Positions 17,047-25,132 of a stretch of DNA of 64,000 nucleotides are shown one piece after another. Under the pieces are notes generated by a model. That model made no database searches, was not told the DNA's origin, and saw nothing but the letters and a program-made list of their open reading frames with translations. Source of the DNA: Acinetobacter sp. ANC 5054 (GTDB lineage Bacteria; Pseudomonadota; Gammaproteobacteria; Pseudomonadales; Moraxellaceae); assembly GCF_002135295.1 (NCBI RefSeq), contig NZ_NEGG01000006.1:62001-126000 (forward strand), given 5' to 3'. The translations under genes and the position numbers were made by a program. Position 1 is the stretch's first letter. Each line of letters starts with the position of its first letter.

Positions 17047-19584
17047 TTAAATATCTATGGTTGTGCCTGTGTTTACGTCATCCGTATATGGATTGGTGGC
17101 TTTCTCAATGTCATAGCTAAACATTGAAGTATTGAACACATATAGCCAAACTGGATTCTTACTTTCTGGAGTACGTTCCTGTTTGGTTGTTTTACCATTA
17201 GCACAGTCTAACCAGCCGTGTTTTTTAAGCACTTTTGCTACTTTTTTAGGATCAAAACCAGTACAAAGCTCCTGTTTAAATTGCTCTTTAAAGAACAAAT
17301 AACGCAAGGTTTCGCGCTGTTGGGCATTTACCACTTTATAGCCCACTCGATACATGGTTTTTTCTCTAAAGCTCTTGGTATCTGTGCTTGCATCATCAGC
17401 ATGATCTGAATTGCCATAGCTTGCCCGTTTATTGCCCTCAATTAAGGTATCAAAACGGCTATTTCCGTTCGCCTCAAAAAATGCTCTGACTTGCTGGAGT
17501 ATCAGCCGATCTTCAAAGTCCCCGACCATTTCAAAGCTGTTTAGCCATGTCTTAAATACGCTGATTACAGCCTCTAAAGCCCTGCCCTTTTTCCAGCCTG
17601 TAATATTTGCTTGTGTTGCCAGCTCGCCAGCCACGGCGACAACAGCAAAACGTGAAGCCACTCGGGCAATGTGCCCTTGTGCATTATCGGGAGTAAGTTT
17701 TGCTTTATATTGTTGGTACAGTTTTAAAGCGGTTTCAGTCATTTGACCTTTATCATTGGTCAAATATTCAAGCCATGCTTTACCAGCCACACCATAAGCA
17801 TTGATTGAATTTTCATACAACATATTGGCTTGCTGTGAAGCATCAGGGGCAAAATCCACAAGATCAAATACACCATGCTCACAAGCATCTAAACTGATTT
17901 CAGGTAAACGTATTTCTTGCCCAAGTTTTGCCGTTTGCCCAATTTCGTTCAAAATCTCTTTAAATGTCTTTTCGCCACTGGATAAGAACAATACACGCCA
18001 TTGCTGTGGGGCTTTGGTTATCGCTGTTCTTGCCATACGCGCCTTACCTTGACCATTGGCAAGCATATACACGGTTTGCCCAATATCTTTGGCACTGGCT
18101 TCGCCAATTTCATCCAATACCAAAAAACCATCATTGTGCATAAAGGCTGTTTGCTCTAGGGCATTACCTGTAGATCGCCAAGTACGGTAATACTCTTTCG
18201 GGTGTCCCCATACACTGCATGCAAGATAAATAGCAGTACTCTTCCCTTTGGATGATGTGCCATTAATATGAAAGCCACCGCCTTGCTGATTTAATGGTTC
18301 AAGTAACTGCCCAGCAAAGGCACACGCTACACTAAATACAAGCTTTGAATGGCTTTCGAGTAAAAGACTTACGCCATTTTTCCACGTTTCTAATTCACCT
18401 TTGAATTGAAAGCGGTTATCTAGCCCATCTGTACGCTGATACACGATCACTTCATCATGCTTAGTGGCTGGATTGCTATAGGTTTCTGTCGGCAATACAT
18501 AACGATGACCATGCCAGCCAACACTATCCACACATAAAGCAAATTTATCGACTGGATAACTCATAAGGTAGATTTGAAAAAGCTCTCTGCCTCTGCGGTC
18601 AGGGGTAATAATCACCCCCTGATTGGATAGGGCTTTTCGTGACTCTGTACCATCACCTTGAAATAGCTCATTCGGTACAGCCCAGTTATGGTGAATAAAA
18701 GCATCATCTTGCCACTGCAATAAACGCCCCCAATTATTACTGGTGTTATCCCTTGTTTTAGCCGTTACAAGAATTGGACTAGATATAAAGCGTTCCCGAT
18801 ATTCACCATTTTTCAGTTTCTCAATATAGAACACGCCTTTATCGTGTACCTCAAAACTGCCATTTTCCCACTCCATTGGCTCTGCAAGCATACCATCAGG
18901 TAAATTATCGCTTGGTGATGGTGGCTGATACTGTGCTGTGATTAAGGCTGTAATATCGCTTGCTGTCGTGGTTAGCCCCCGTTGCTTGCGTAGATCTGCC
19001 CAATCCATTACATCGCCTTTTTCGGGCAAATTCAGCCCATCCAAGACGATATATCGAATATCACAACCCAATACATCGAGTTGCTGGGCAATTTCATTAA
19101 AAAACTTGGTCCCGGCCTTGTCGTTATCTGCCCATATCACAATGTCATGCTTAGCCAGTGGTTTTATGTCGGTTTTATCCGTATTGCCACTGCCTCCGCA
19201 TGTTGTCGCTATTAAACCCAATGAATTAAGAAAATCGGCTTTCTGCTCACCTTCAACGATATAAATCGGCTGTTTTTCAGCAAGATTTAATACAAGTTCA
19301 AGGGCATACAACGGCTTTTTACCTTGGCCAACTGGATACAGCTCATTGAAATCAGGATCACCAAATTTAAAACCTCGTTCACCACTGGAGAATACACGTA
19401 TCCATTTATCACCAGTATGGTAGTTTTTGGCTCTCACTTTCCAATACACTGGCATGCCGTGACCATTGGTATAGCTGAATAGGTACTCAAACTGATAGCC
19501 GTTTTTAACCTCGCGTTCTGCCAGCTTTTGAGCATGGATAAAAGCTTGTTCCTGGACTTCCTGATAATCTAAAAATTCAGTCAT
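17047..19584 (-). CDS. Toprim/DUF927 replication helicase (P4 alpha-like)
   Basis: 845-aa island replication protein. A Toprim primase-type domain is at about residues 105-165, with VEGEQKADF (E111) and WADNDKAG (D153, D155). A DUF927 helicase domain is at about 245-560, with Walker A GTSSKGKST at 442-450 and Walker B LVLDEIGE at 488-495. The C-terminal part (720-845) is unassigned. It lacks the zinc finger that primases need for template recognition; that part is encoded by the overlapping upstream gene (19581-19916). Together they would prime and unwind the element's own origin. Start ATG at 19584 overlaps the upstream stop by 4 bp. Confidence 0.88.
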   Translation of the reverse strand: MTEFLDYQEVQEQAFIHAQKLAEREVKNGYQFEYLFSYTNGHGMPVYWKVRAKNYHTGDKWIRVFSSGERGFKFGDPDFNELYPVGQGKKPLYALELVLNLAEKQPIYIVEGEQKADFLNSLGLIATTCGGSGNTDKTDIKPLAKHDIVIWADNDKAGTKFFNEIAQQLDVLGCDIRYIVLDGLNLPEKGDVMDWADLRKQRGLTTTASDITALITAQYQPPSPSDNLPDGMLAEPMEWENGSFEVHDKGVFYIEKLKNGEYRERFISSPILVTAKTRDNTSNNWGRLLQWQDDAFIHHNWAVPNELFQGDGTESRKALSNQGVIITPDRRGRELFQIYLMSYPVDKFALCVDSVGWHGHRYVLPTETYSNPATKHDEVIVYQRTDGLDNRFQFKGELETWKNGVSLLLESHSKLVFSVACAFAGQLLEPLNQQGGGFHINGTSSKGKSTAIYLACSVWGHPKEYYRTWRSTGNALEQTAFMHNDGFLVLDEIGEASAKDIGQTVYMLANGQGKARMARTAITKAPQQWRVLFLSSGEKTFKEILNEIGQTAKLGQEIRLPEISLDACEHGVFDLVDFAPDASQQANMLYENSINAYGVAGKAWLEYLTNDKGQMTETALKLYQQYKAKLTPDNAQGHIARVASRFAVVAVAGELATQANITGWKKGRALEAVISVFKTWLNSFEMVGDFEDRLILQQVRAFFEANGNSRFDTLIEGNKRASYGNSDHADDASTDTKSFREKTMYRVGYKVVNAQQRETLRYLFFKEQFKQELCTGFDPKKVAKVLKKHGWLDCANGKTTKQERTPESKNPVWLYVFNTSMFSYDIEKATNPYTDDVNTGTTIDI

Positions 19585-19916
19585 TTGTCATTCTCCCATG
19601 CGCCCAAGTCTTTACACGCTTCAATAAAAGACTTACCTGTAAGCAATTGGTGAAATGCAATCAAATCACCGCCTTTGGCTTCGCAAGCCATGCACTTAAA
19701 GCAACCTTTACGGCTGTTTATACGTAGGCTTGGGGTACTATCATCATGAAAAGGACAAATCATTTCTCGCCATTCGCCACGACCTTTGACGGCGTAGCCT
19801 CTAGCGGTTAAATATTCGATAGGATCAGGAAGTAATGCCCGATTTAAGCCAAATTTCTTTGACTTATCGGTATTGGTGTTTCGGTATTTCCCTAGCGTAG
19901 GGTGCGCTTTTTTCAT
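19581..19916 (-). CDS. CHC2-type zinc-binding primase domain protein
   Basis: 111-aa stand-alone version of the DnaG N-terminal zinc domain, which reads template DNA for primer initiation. Ligands are visible in CPFHDDSTPSL and CFKCMAC (one C, one H, two C), followed by the GGDLIAFHQL segment usual in this family. The stop overlaps the start of the Toprim/DUF927 gene by 4 bp, so the two are coupled and probably form a split primase-helicase. The upstream stretch (about 45 residues) is basic. Adjacent to the next gene with no gap. Confidence 0.88.
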   Translation of the reverse strand: MKKAHPTLGKYRNTNTDKSKKFGLNRALLPDPIEYLTARGYAVKGRGEWREMICPFHDDSTPSLRINSRKGCFKCMACEAKGGDLIAFHQLLTGKSFIEACKDLGAWENDK

Positions 19917-20183
19917 TTATTCGCCCTCGTATTCTTTTTCTAAATCACGAAAGCGAATTTCATAAACATGGGCTAGCTCAATAGAAATATTCATGAGTTT
20001 GTCCAGCTCATCAAAATGTTCAAGCTGTAGGGAGTAACCATTTTTAATATGGCTTTTAAGTTGATAAATTTGCTCTTGTACTTCATCAAATAAAAAAGCA
20101 AGGTGGGCAACATTGCCTTTGGCTTGAGTTGCCAAATCAGATAAATCTATTGAGTGATCTTTTAAAATTGAAGTATTAGGCAT
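19917..20183 (-). CDS. Small helical protein of unknown function
   Basis: 88 aa, acidic and predicted almost all-helical (VAHLAFLFDEVQEQIYQLK, then LDKLMNISIELAHVYEI). No domain recognised. The ATG at 20183 has AAGGAG 9 nt upstream and is preferred over a start 12 codons earlier. It abuts the CHC2 gene and overlaps the end of the Ash-like gene, so it belongs to the same transcription unit. Confidence 0.7.
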   Translation of the reverse strand: MPNTSILKDHSIDLSDLATQAKGNVAHLAFLFDEVQEQIYQLKSHIKNGYSLQLEHFDELDKLMNISIELAHVYEIRFRDLEKEYEGE

Positions 20184-20490
20184 GATTATGCACTCCTTGT
20201 AGTTTAGGAGCTTTACCATTCACGACCAAATGAGGGTGGCAAAGCTGAAAAGGGTTGGTCGATAGGTCTACAAGGTTCCCTACACACTCGAGAGTGTCCC
20301 TCTCCAGCTTCGCCATAAAATGCAAACGCATAGAGATAGTACGCACAAAAAAAGTCCATATAAAGGACTGTGCGCCTTGTAGAAAATAGCCGACCAAAGC
20401 TAACCCAACTGCTTTTTGTTGGGCATGTTTAGGATATAAAGCTTTACTGTTGTTTGCAATGTGATTTTGCAGTAATGGTATGGTAAGCAT
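20176..20490 (-). CDS. Ash/ICD-like small phage-island protein
   Basis: 104 aa. The stretch FVRTISMRLHFMAKLERDT and the following CVGNLVDLSTNPFQL segment resemble the short Ash-type proteins (P4 ash) often annotated as host cell division inhibitor Icd-like in islands of Enterobacteria and Acinetobacter. The family's function is poorly understood. No membrane segment or enzyme motif is evident. It overlaps both neighbours by a few bases. The assignment rests on recalled similarity and is moderate. Confidence 0.6.
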   Translation of the reverse strand: MLTIPLLQNHIANNSKALYPKHAQQKAVGLALVGYFLQGAQSFIWTFFVRTISMRLHFMAKLERDTLECVGNLVDLSTNPFQLCHPHLVVNGKAPKLQGVHNHA

Positions 20491-21134
20491 TAAAAAAGCC
20501 CTCCATTTTCTGCATGGGCTTTTACCGCTTGATTTAATCGTTTGATGGCTCTTAAATGTAAGGCAATGCTGTCTTGCCCTTGAATATGATATTTCCGTGC
20601 ATCTGCTCGCATGCTATGGGTGATTAAGTTGAACAAACAACCATCCACACCAATACAAGGGCTGTTATGCTGCGGATTTTTATTTAGCGTATGCCCTAAG
20701 TGAATATAATCATGGCGGTCTTGTGCAAGCTCAGCATAGTTGATGACAGTTTTAATCACCCCTAATGGCAAAATAAGAGCTTTTTCAAGTTGGTGAAACC
20801 CTTGATTGTTACGCCAATCAATTAGAGTTTCTGCATTATAGATAGGCACATAAGCCGTTATTTCTATGGCTATCCGCTTTCCATTAGAAAAAATAAAACC
20901 ATCTTGAATATAATTTAACTCAGGATTAAACACAGCATACTCTTGGTGCGCAAAGGCAGAGTGGGATTCAGCAGGCAAGGCTTTATAACTGACCAACCAA
21001 CAAAATTCAGATTTCCTCCCAATACTGGCAATGTGTGAAATAGCCTTTGTTAAATAAATATAGGCTTGTGCCTGAAATTTATCTCCGATATTGATATGAC
21101 TGTATTTAATTTCTTTTGGCGTTTCATTTTTCAT
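20490..21134 (-). CDS. Unknown conserved island protein, 214 aa
   Basis: No domain recognised. Mixed alpha/beta protein with a segment KRIAIEITAYVPIYNAETLIDW in the middle and basic helix RAIKRLNQAVKAHAE at the C-terminus. The start overlaps the stop of the AlpA-like gene and the stop overlaps the start of the Ash-like gene, so it is firmly in the operon. A role in regulation or replication of the element is possible from position only. Confidence 0.65.
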   Translation of the reverse strand: MKNETPKEIKYSHINIGDKFQAQAYIYLTKAISHIASIGRKSEFCWLVSYKALPAESHSAFAHQEYAVFNPELNYIQDGFIFSNGKRIAIEITAYVPIYNAETLIDWRNNQGFHQLEKALILPLGVIKTVINYAELAQDRHDYIHLGHTLNKNPQHNSPCIGVDGCLFNLITHSMRADARKYHIQGQDSIALHLRAIKRLNQAVKAHAENGGLF

Positions 21135-21448
21135 GATTTAGCCTCCGTTTCTTTGGATTTCATCCATTCAGCTATATCTGTCGCACGCCATACGGTGATG
21201 GTTGGGCTAAGTTTTATTGGCTGGGGGAATTCACCCTTACGGACCCATTCCCATAGTGTTTTTTCAGATACACCAATTAGCCCTTTGCTGGCTCTACGTT
21301 CGCCAATTACTCGGGTTTTGCCCTTGTTAATGCCTGATTTATATTGATGGATACGTGCTGGACGTTCAGGAATATTGGCAAGGTCTTTCATGCGGTAATA
21401 ACGCTCTGATCCTTGTGGGTTTCCACTCGACTTGTATTGTTCAAGCAT
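21131..21448 (-). CDS. AlpA-like helix-turn-helix regulator/excisionase
   Basis: 105-aa DNA-binding protein. The core GVSEKTLWEWVRKGEFPQPIKL, followed by VWRATDIAEWM, is the winged helix-turn-helix of AlpA/excisionase proteins, which activate or direct excision of P4-like elements. The ATG at 21448 is preceded by a strong GGGGGAG; a GTG two codons earlier overlaps that site. An N-terminal extension of about 55 residues with many Lys/Arg is unusual for AlpA (about 70 aa). Confidence 0.8.
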   Translation of the reverse strand: MLEQYKSSGNPQGSERYYRMKDLANIPERPARIHQYKSGINKGKTRVIGERRASKGLIGVSEKTLWEWVRKGEFPQPIKLSPTITVWRATDIAEWMKSKETEAKS

Positions 21449-21462
21449 GACCACTCCCCCAC

Positions 21463-21699
21463 CTAAGCCGATTGCACTGTATTGGCTTGCTTTTGGTTGT
21501 TATGCCATTGCACCAATTCGGCATAATCAAAATAGACAGCCGATTGCCTTGTTTTTCCTGTCTTATATGGCACTGGAAAGGTCGCATCTTTTGCCATGAG
21601 TTTGCGTAGCCCCTCTGCTGTAAGGTCTAGCATTTGACAAGCCGTTTTTTGAGATACTCGTATAGGTGTGGAGTGATTAGGTAAAGTATGGATTTGCAT
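21463..21699 (-). CDS. Small helix-turn-helix DNA-binding protein (AlpA/MerR-like)
   Basis: 78 aa. The segment VSQKTACQMLDLTAEGLRKLM followed by PVPYK and YFDYAELVQWHN is a helix-turn-helix plus wing typical of excisionase or AlpA-like factors. It is the first gene of the regulatory/replication unit and lies 14 bp upstream of the larger AlpA-like gene. Likely controls the operon or excision. Confidence 0.75.
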   Translation of the reverse strand: MQIHTLPNHSTPIRVSQKTACQMLDLTAEGLRKLMAKDATFPVPYKTGKTRQSAVYFDYAELVQWHNNQKQANTVQSA

Positions 21700-21881
21700 C
21701 TGTTAGCCCTCGTTGATATATGAGGGCTATTCTGTGTTTCAAGAAAAGTACAAAACAGATTGCAACTAAAAATTTAAGTTGTCATTTATTAAATATATGA
21801 ATTTTATTAGATTTAATTAAAAAAAATAGTTCATATGGTTTTATCAACTCCAGCGATCATTTTTCAAATAATTGAAAAATA

Positions 21882-22715
21882 TTATTTTTTTCTAACTTCA
21901 AAATTCAGAAAGGGGCTATCTTTAAATTTTCGATTAAATCGTTTTTGATGCGCTATTTCTTTTTGCCTATTGGGTAAATTCTCCCACTCTTTGATCCAAC
22001 CTATAGCTAAACGTGGTATTTGTGTACTATCTGTATATTTTTCATCTATTAATTTTTTATTTTCTTCACTCGCTCCTTTTAGCCTTAAGCCTGTTAAAGC
22101 ATTATCGAAAGACTTTTCAAAACTTTTTATAATTTCTTCTATTTCATTTTCATATTGACTAAATTCTCGAATGTACTTTTTCCATTCAGGGATATTTCTT
22201 TTATATTTCTCCCATTCTGTTTTTGCTCTTTGTCGTGTAATTTTATACCTAGTTTCACCTGATATTTTACCGCCTTTAGACTGCCCCTTAGTATTTCGTA
22301 CTTTTTGTTTAGGTTCTCCAGTGGGTGATAAGGCACCTAAAATTGCTAACTGATTTTTAGCATAAGACAAGTTACTTAATTGAGTATCAAAGTCCATCGT
22401 TTTAAAGTTTCTAAAAAAATGTTCTGTTGTTTCCAATCCAAAATACATAGCCAAGTAATAATCTAGATTTGCTTTTTTATCTTTTTTTACCTCAATGTGC
22501 TGTGTGTTAAGTCCATTTTTTCTTAGATATGTCATGACCTCATAATCAACATCACTAAAGTCATAAGAATGATCATAACATTGCACAATATATGAAATAT
22601 CATCTTGCACATCATACATTTCACTGCGAATTTTATTAAAAATTCTTTCTTGAAAATCAAAAAAATGGTGACGTGCTTCTTCTGGGTCTAATTCATATGG
22701 ATTAATTTCCATCAT
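21882..22715 (-). CDS. Unknown cargo protein, 277 aa
   Basis: Family not recognised. Acidic N-terminus (ELDPEEARHHFFDFQERI), a middle with GGKISGETRYKITRQRAKTEWEKYKR that looks like a basic, DNA- or RNA-contacting helix, and a C-terminal helical part rich in Lys/Glu ending LNFEVRKK. AT-rich. It lies alone between the regulator operon and the integrase, the common position of cargo genes in such islands, with about 180 bp before the next gene. No enzyme motif, signal peptide or membrane helix seen. Start ATG 22715 has GGGAATGAG upstream at loose spacing. Confidence 0.65.
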   Translation of the reverse strand: MMEINPYELDPEEARHHFFDFQERIFNKIRSEMYDVQDDISYIVQCYDHSYDFSDVDYEVMTYLRKNGLNTQHIEVKKDKKANLDYYLAMYFGLETTEHFFRNFKTMDFDTQLSNLSYAKNQLAILGALSPTGEPKQKVRNTKGQSKGGKISGETRYKITRQRAKTEWEKYKRNIPEWKKYIREFSQYENEIEEIIKSFEKSFDNALTGLRLKGASEENKKLIDEKYTDSTQIPRLAIGWIKEWENLPNRQKEIAHQKRFNRKFKDSPFLNFEVRKK

Positions 22716-23308
22716 ATTTACTCATTCCCAAATTAATGAAATTCAAAAACTATATAGTGCCTTATATTTGCATATGCTCAACTTATTCCACAAAAATTAA
22801 ATCATTCATCTTGCCTATGCAAAGTACAGAGGACTGTTCTAAAAGTTGTCATTTTGGTCAATAAAATAGGTGTTAATCCAAATATTCAGGCTTTCCAGCG
22901 TTCACACGGTTGGCAATTCCCTATTCTGTAACTCATTCACCATATGCAAAATTCAGAATAAAATAGGTTACAAAATTGGCTACAGTCAAAATTTAAATTT
23001 AACAGATATAAAACAATAACTTATGAAAATAAAAATATTCATTATATGCCGTAAAAACCTATTCAAAAGTAGGTTACAGTCACAAAACCATGTCCTTAAA
23101 ATTTAAAATAGTTCAATAAAAACAAATGTGTAACCTATTAAATAAAAAGTGTTACAGCTTTTTAAGATTAATTCCTTATAAAACAATAATGTAACCTTGT
23201 AACACCTGTAACACTCAAAAAAACACTATATCCGTAAAACATAAAAATTAGAGCTTGGGCAAAATTCACAATTTAAAGGCTGTTTTTGCGTATGCTATGT
23301 ATGCCCAA
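22716..23308. other. Non-coding, motif-rich stretch between cargo gene and integrase
   Basis: No credible gene. Contains GTTACA or its complement TGTAAC at 22927 (inv), 22967, 23073, 23129 (inv), 23151, 23190 (inv), 23198 (inv) and 23207 (inv). The sequence TATAAAACAATAA occurs twice (about 23007 and 23178). It mirrors the motif content of the left non-coding stretch. Confidence 0.6.
23190..23212. repeat. GTTACA triad, copy 3, inverted orientation
   Basis: TGTAAC at 23190, 23198 and 23207: spacing 8 and 9 bp. It is the reverse complement of the triads at 15761 and 15959. Confidence 0.65.
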
Positions 23309-24679
23309 TTAAGCTATGAATGAATTTGTCATTTCAGCCAATTTAAGCTTAACCAACTTCGCATATTTAATGTTAATTACGCCCTGCTTTGCCTGCTCCA
23401 TCAATGAAAGGCTAAACTCCATCGGGCTAATAAATTTCTCTTGGTTAGCTTCTAGGTAATCACTCCACCAACAAAGCATCATTCTACGTTCTTCCATAAA
23501 TTCAGCATGGTGTATATAAGCCAGTCTCACGCCATTGCGTTCTTGGTGGCTCATTTGCTTCTCTACTGCATCTTCAGTAAATAAAGTGCTTTCAATCAAT
23601 GCACCACAAGCCATGCCCCTAAAGCCATGAATACATACATCATCTTGGGTGCTGTACCCCATACGTCTAATCATGTCATTGACTGTGTTTTCACTCAGAA
23701 AACCGCCCATATCTACACTATTAGGGAATACATTCAAGGAAATACCGCTATAAACCTGAGTTTCTTTAATGAGTTTCAATGCTTGTGGAGATAAAGGGAT
23801 AAGATGCTTTTCTTTCATCTTTGCGCCTCTGTGAGAATCTTTATATCCAGCAATCAATTCCCTTGTAGGCGGTATGGTCCATATCTTTTTATCAAAATCA
23901 AACTCATTCCAGCGTGCAAAGCGTAGCTCACTAGATCGGGCAAAGGTATGCAAGGCAAACTCTAAGCACAGTTTGGTAATTGGGTTGCCTCCGTCATTCC
24001 TTAAACGGCTGAAAAATTCAGGCAATCGTACCAATGGCAATTTAGGGTAATGCTTTGTCTTTCTTGTAATAGTGATTGCATCACTCAATGCCACGGCTGG
24101 GCTAAGGTCAATATAGCCCTTAGTAATGGCATAAGCGAAAATGCCTGAAAACCTTTGCCGTGTTTTACTTACAATTTCTAAATAGCCCTTTTCTTCAATC
24201 TTACTTAGGACGCTATACAAATCTCGGGTTTTAATCGTATCTATTGGTTTGCTACCAATGACAGGGAAAACGTACATTTCAAAGTTGCTTAAGGCTTTTC
24301 TCGCTGTGTCTTGATTCCACTTGCCAGTAGCTACATATGCCTCGTGCCAATCTCGTGCAATACGTTCAAAACTAAACTCATCGCTATTTTTGGCTTCTTC
24401 AATCTTTATTTGATTAATAGGATCAATATTATTGGCTAATTGATTTAAATAGATTGCACGGCGTTCCCGAGCTTCTTTGAGTGTAAGTGCTGGATAGTTC
24501 CCTAATGTCATTAATCCATCTTTACCATTAGGTCTTTTATATTTGAATCGCCAAACTTTCGAGCCATTCTTACGGACAAATAAAATTAGACCTTGCCCAT
24601 CATACAAGCTGTAATCTTTTTCTTTAGGTTTTGCGCTATCACATTGAGTAGAAGAAAGTGGCTTAATCTGTTTAGCCAT
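23309..24679 (-). CDS. Tyrosine site-specific integrase (P4 family)
   Basis: 456-aa recombinase that inserts and excises the island at tRNA-Leu. Domains: N-terminal DUF4102 arm-binding domain (about 1-90, with LYDGQGLILFVRKNGSK and MTLGNYPALTL), core-binding domain (about 100-195) and catalytic domain (about 215-410). Catalytic residues seen: R248 (ARSSELR), H351 and R354 (HGFR), H377 (MSHQE) and Y388 (AYIHHAEF), so the enzyme looks intact. The gene starts 189 bp from the tRNA 3' end, oriented away from it, the usual geometry for tRNA-targeted P4 integrases. A fragment of a related integrase lies at 13681. Confidence 0.95.
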   Translation of the reverse strand: MAKQIKPLSSTQCDSAKPKEKDYSLYDGQGLILFVRKNGSKVWRFKYKRPNGKDGLMTLGNYPALTLKEARERRAIYLNQLANNIDPINQIKIEEAKNSDEFSFERIARDWHEAYVATGKWNQDTARKALSNFEMYVFPVIGSKPIDTIKTRDLYSVLSKIEEKGYLEIVSKTRQRFSGIFAYAITKGYIDLSPAVALSDAITITRKTKHYPKLPLVRLPEFFSRLRNDGGNPITKLCLEFALHTFARSSELRFARWNEFDFDKKIWTIPPTRELIAGYKDSHRGAKMKEKHLIPLSPQALKLIKETQVYSGISLNVFPNSVDMGGFLSENTVNDMIRRMGYSTQDDVCIHGFRGMACGALIESTLFTEDAVEKQMSHQERNGVRLAYIHHAEFMEERRMMLCWWSDYLEANQEKFISPMEFSLSLMEQAKQGVINIKYAKLVKLKLAEMTNSFIA

Positions 24680-24797
24680 AAGGATTTCACTCCGAATGAG
24701 GATACGGAAGTTGACCGCAGTGGATATATCCTCAAATGTATCCTTATTATTTTACGCTGTATAGTGGTATATGTTTGTATGTTTCTGCATTTAAAAA

Positions 24798-24826
24798 CAA
24801 CAAAGCCCTGAATTATCAGGGCTTTC
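24798..24826 (-). terminator. Terminator downstream of tRNA-Leu
   Basis: Perfect stem AAAGCCCTG / CAGGGCTTT with a 6-nt loop, followed on the minus strand by TGTTGTTTTT. It lies between the tRNA 3' end and the integrase start. Confidence 0.75.
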
Positions 24827-24867
24827 GAAGCTTATATGCTGTATGTTGGCATATAATTTTATATCTG

Positions 24868-24954
24868 TGGTCCCGAGGGTCGGACTCGAACCGACACATC
24901 ATCTCTGATAGTGGATTTTGAATCCACCGCGTCTACCAATTTCACCACCTCGGG
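24868..24954 (-). tRNA. tRNA-Leu (anticodon CAA)
   Basis: 87 nt including the encoded CCA. Acceptor stem CCCGAGG pairs with CCTCGGG, followed by discriminator A and CCA. D-loop region TGGTGAAATTGGTAGACGC, anticodon stem GTGGA / TCCAC with loop TTCAAAA (anticodon CAA), a long variable arm typical of Leu, and GGTTCGAGTCC in the T arm. Its 3' end is the attachment site of the adjacent island and remains complete, so the tRNA stays functional. Confidence 0.95.
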
Positions 24955-24969
24955 TAGGTGTTGAAACGT

Positions 24970-24997
24970 ATAATAAACTTTTTCAGAAACTTGTCAA
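24970..24997 (-). promoter_or_regulatory. Sigma70 promoter of tRNA-Leu
   Basis: Minus strand TTGACA (24997-24992), 16-bp spacer, TATTAT (24975-24970). The -10 box ends 15 bp from the mature tRNA 5' end. Consensus -35 and 5/6 match at -10. Confidence 0.7.
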
Positions 24998-25132
24998 CGC
25001 AAGAAAATTCCAATTGATTAAAAATAAAGCGTATAAGATTTTTTAGATGGATAATCCATCAATTTCAGCGTTAAAACCCAAAAAAGTTTATACTAGGCCA
25101 AATTTCTTTTGCTTCTTTTCAGATTTCTTGAC

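Larger units (their letters stand above)
14052..24870. mobile_element. P4-like integrative (satellite-like) element at tRNA-Leu
   Basis: About 10.8 kb bounded by the tRNA-Leu 3' end and its degenerate copy. Contents from the integrase inward: tyrosine integrase, unknown cargo gene, two small AlpA/excisionase-like DNA-binding proteins, unknown 214-aa protein, Ash-like protein, small helical protein, CHC2 zinc protein, Toprim/DUF927 helicase, TubC_N-like repeat protein, non-coding motif-rich stretch, unknown protein and a serine recombinase. All genes run on the minus strand. The set matches P4-type satellites and related islands. No capsid, terminase or packaging genes are visible. Confidence 0.8.
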
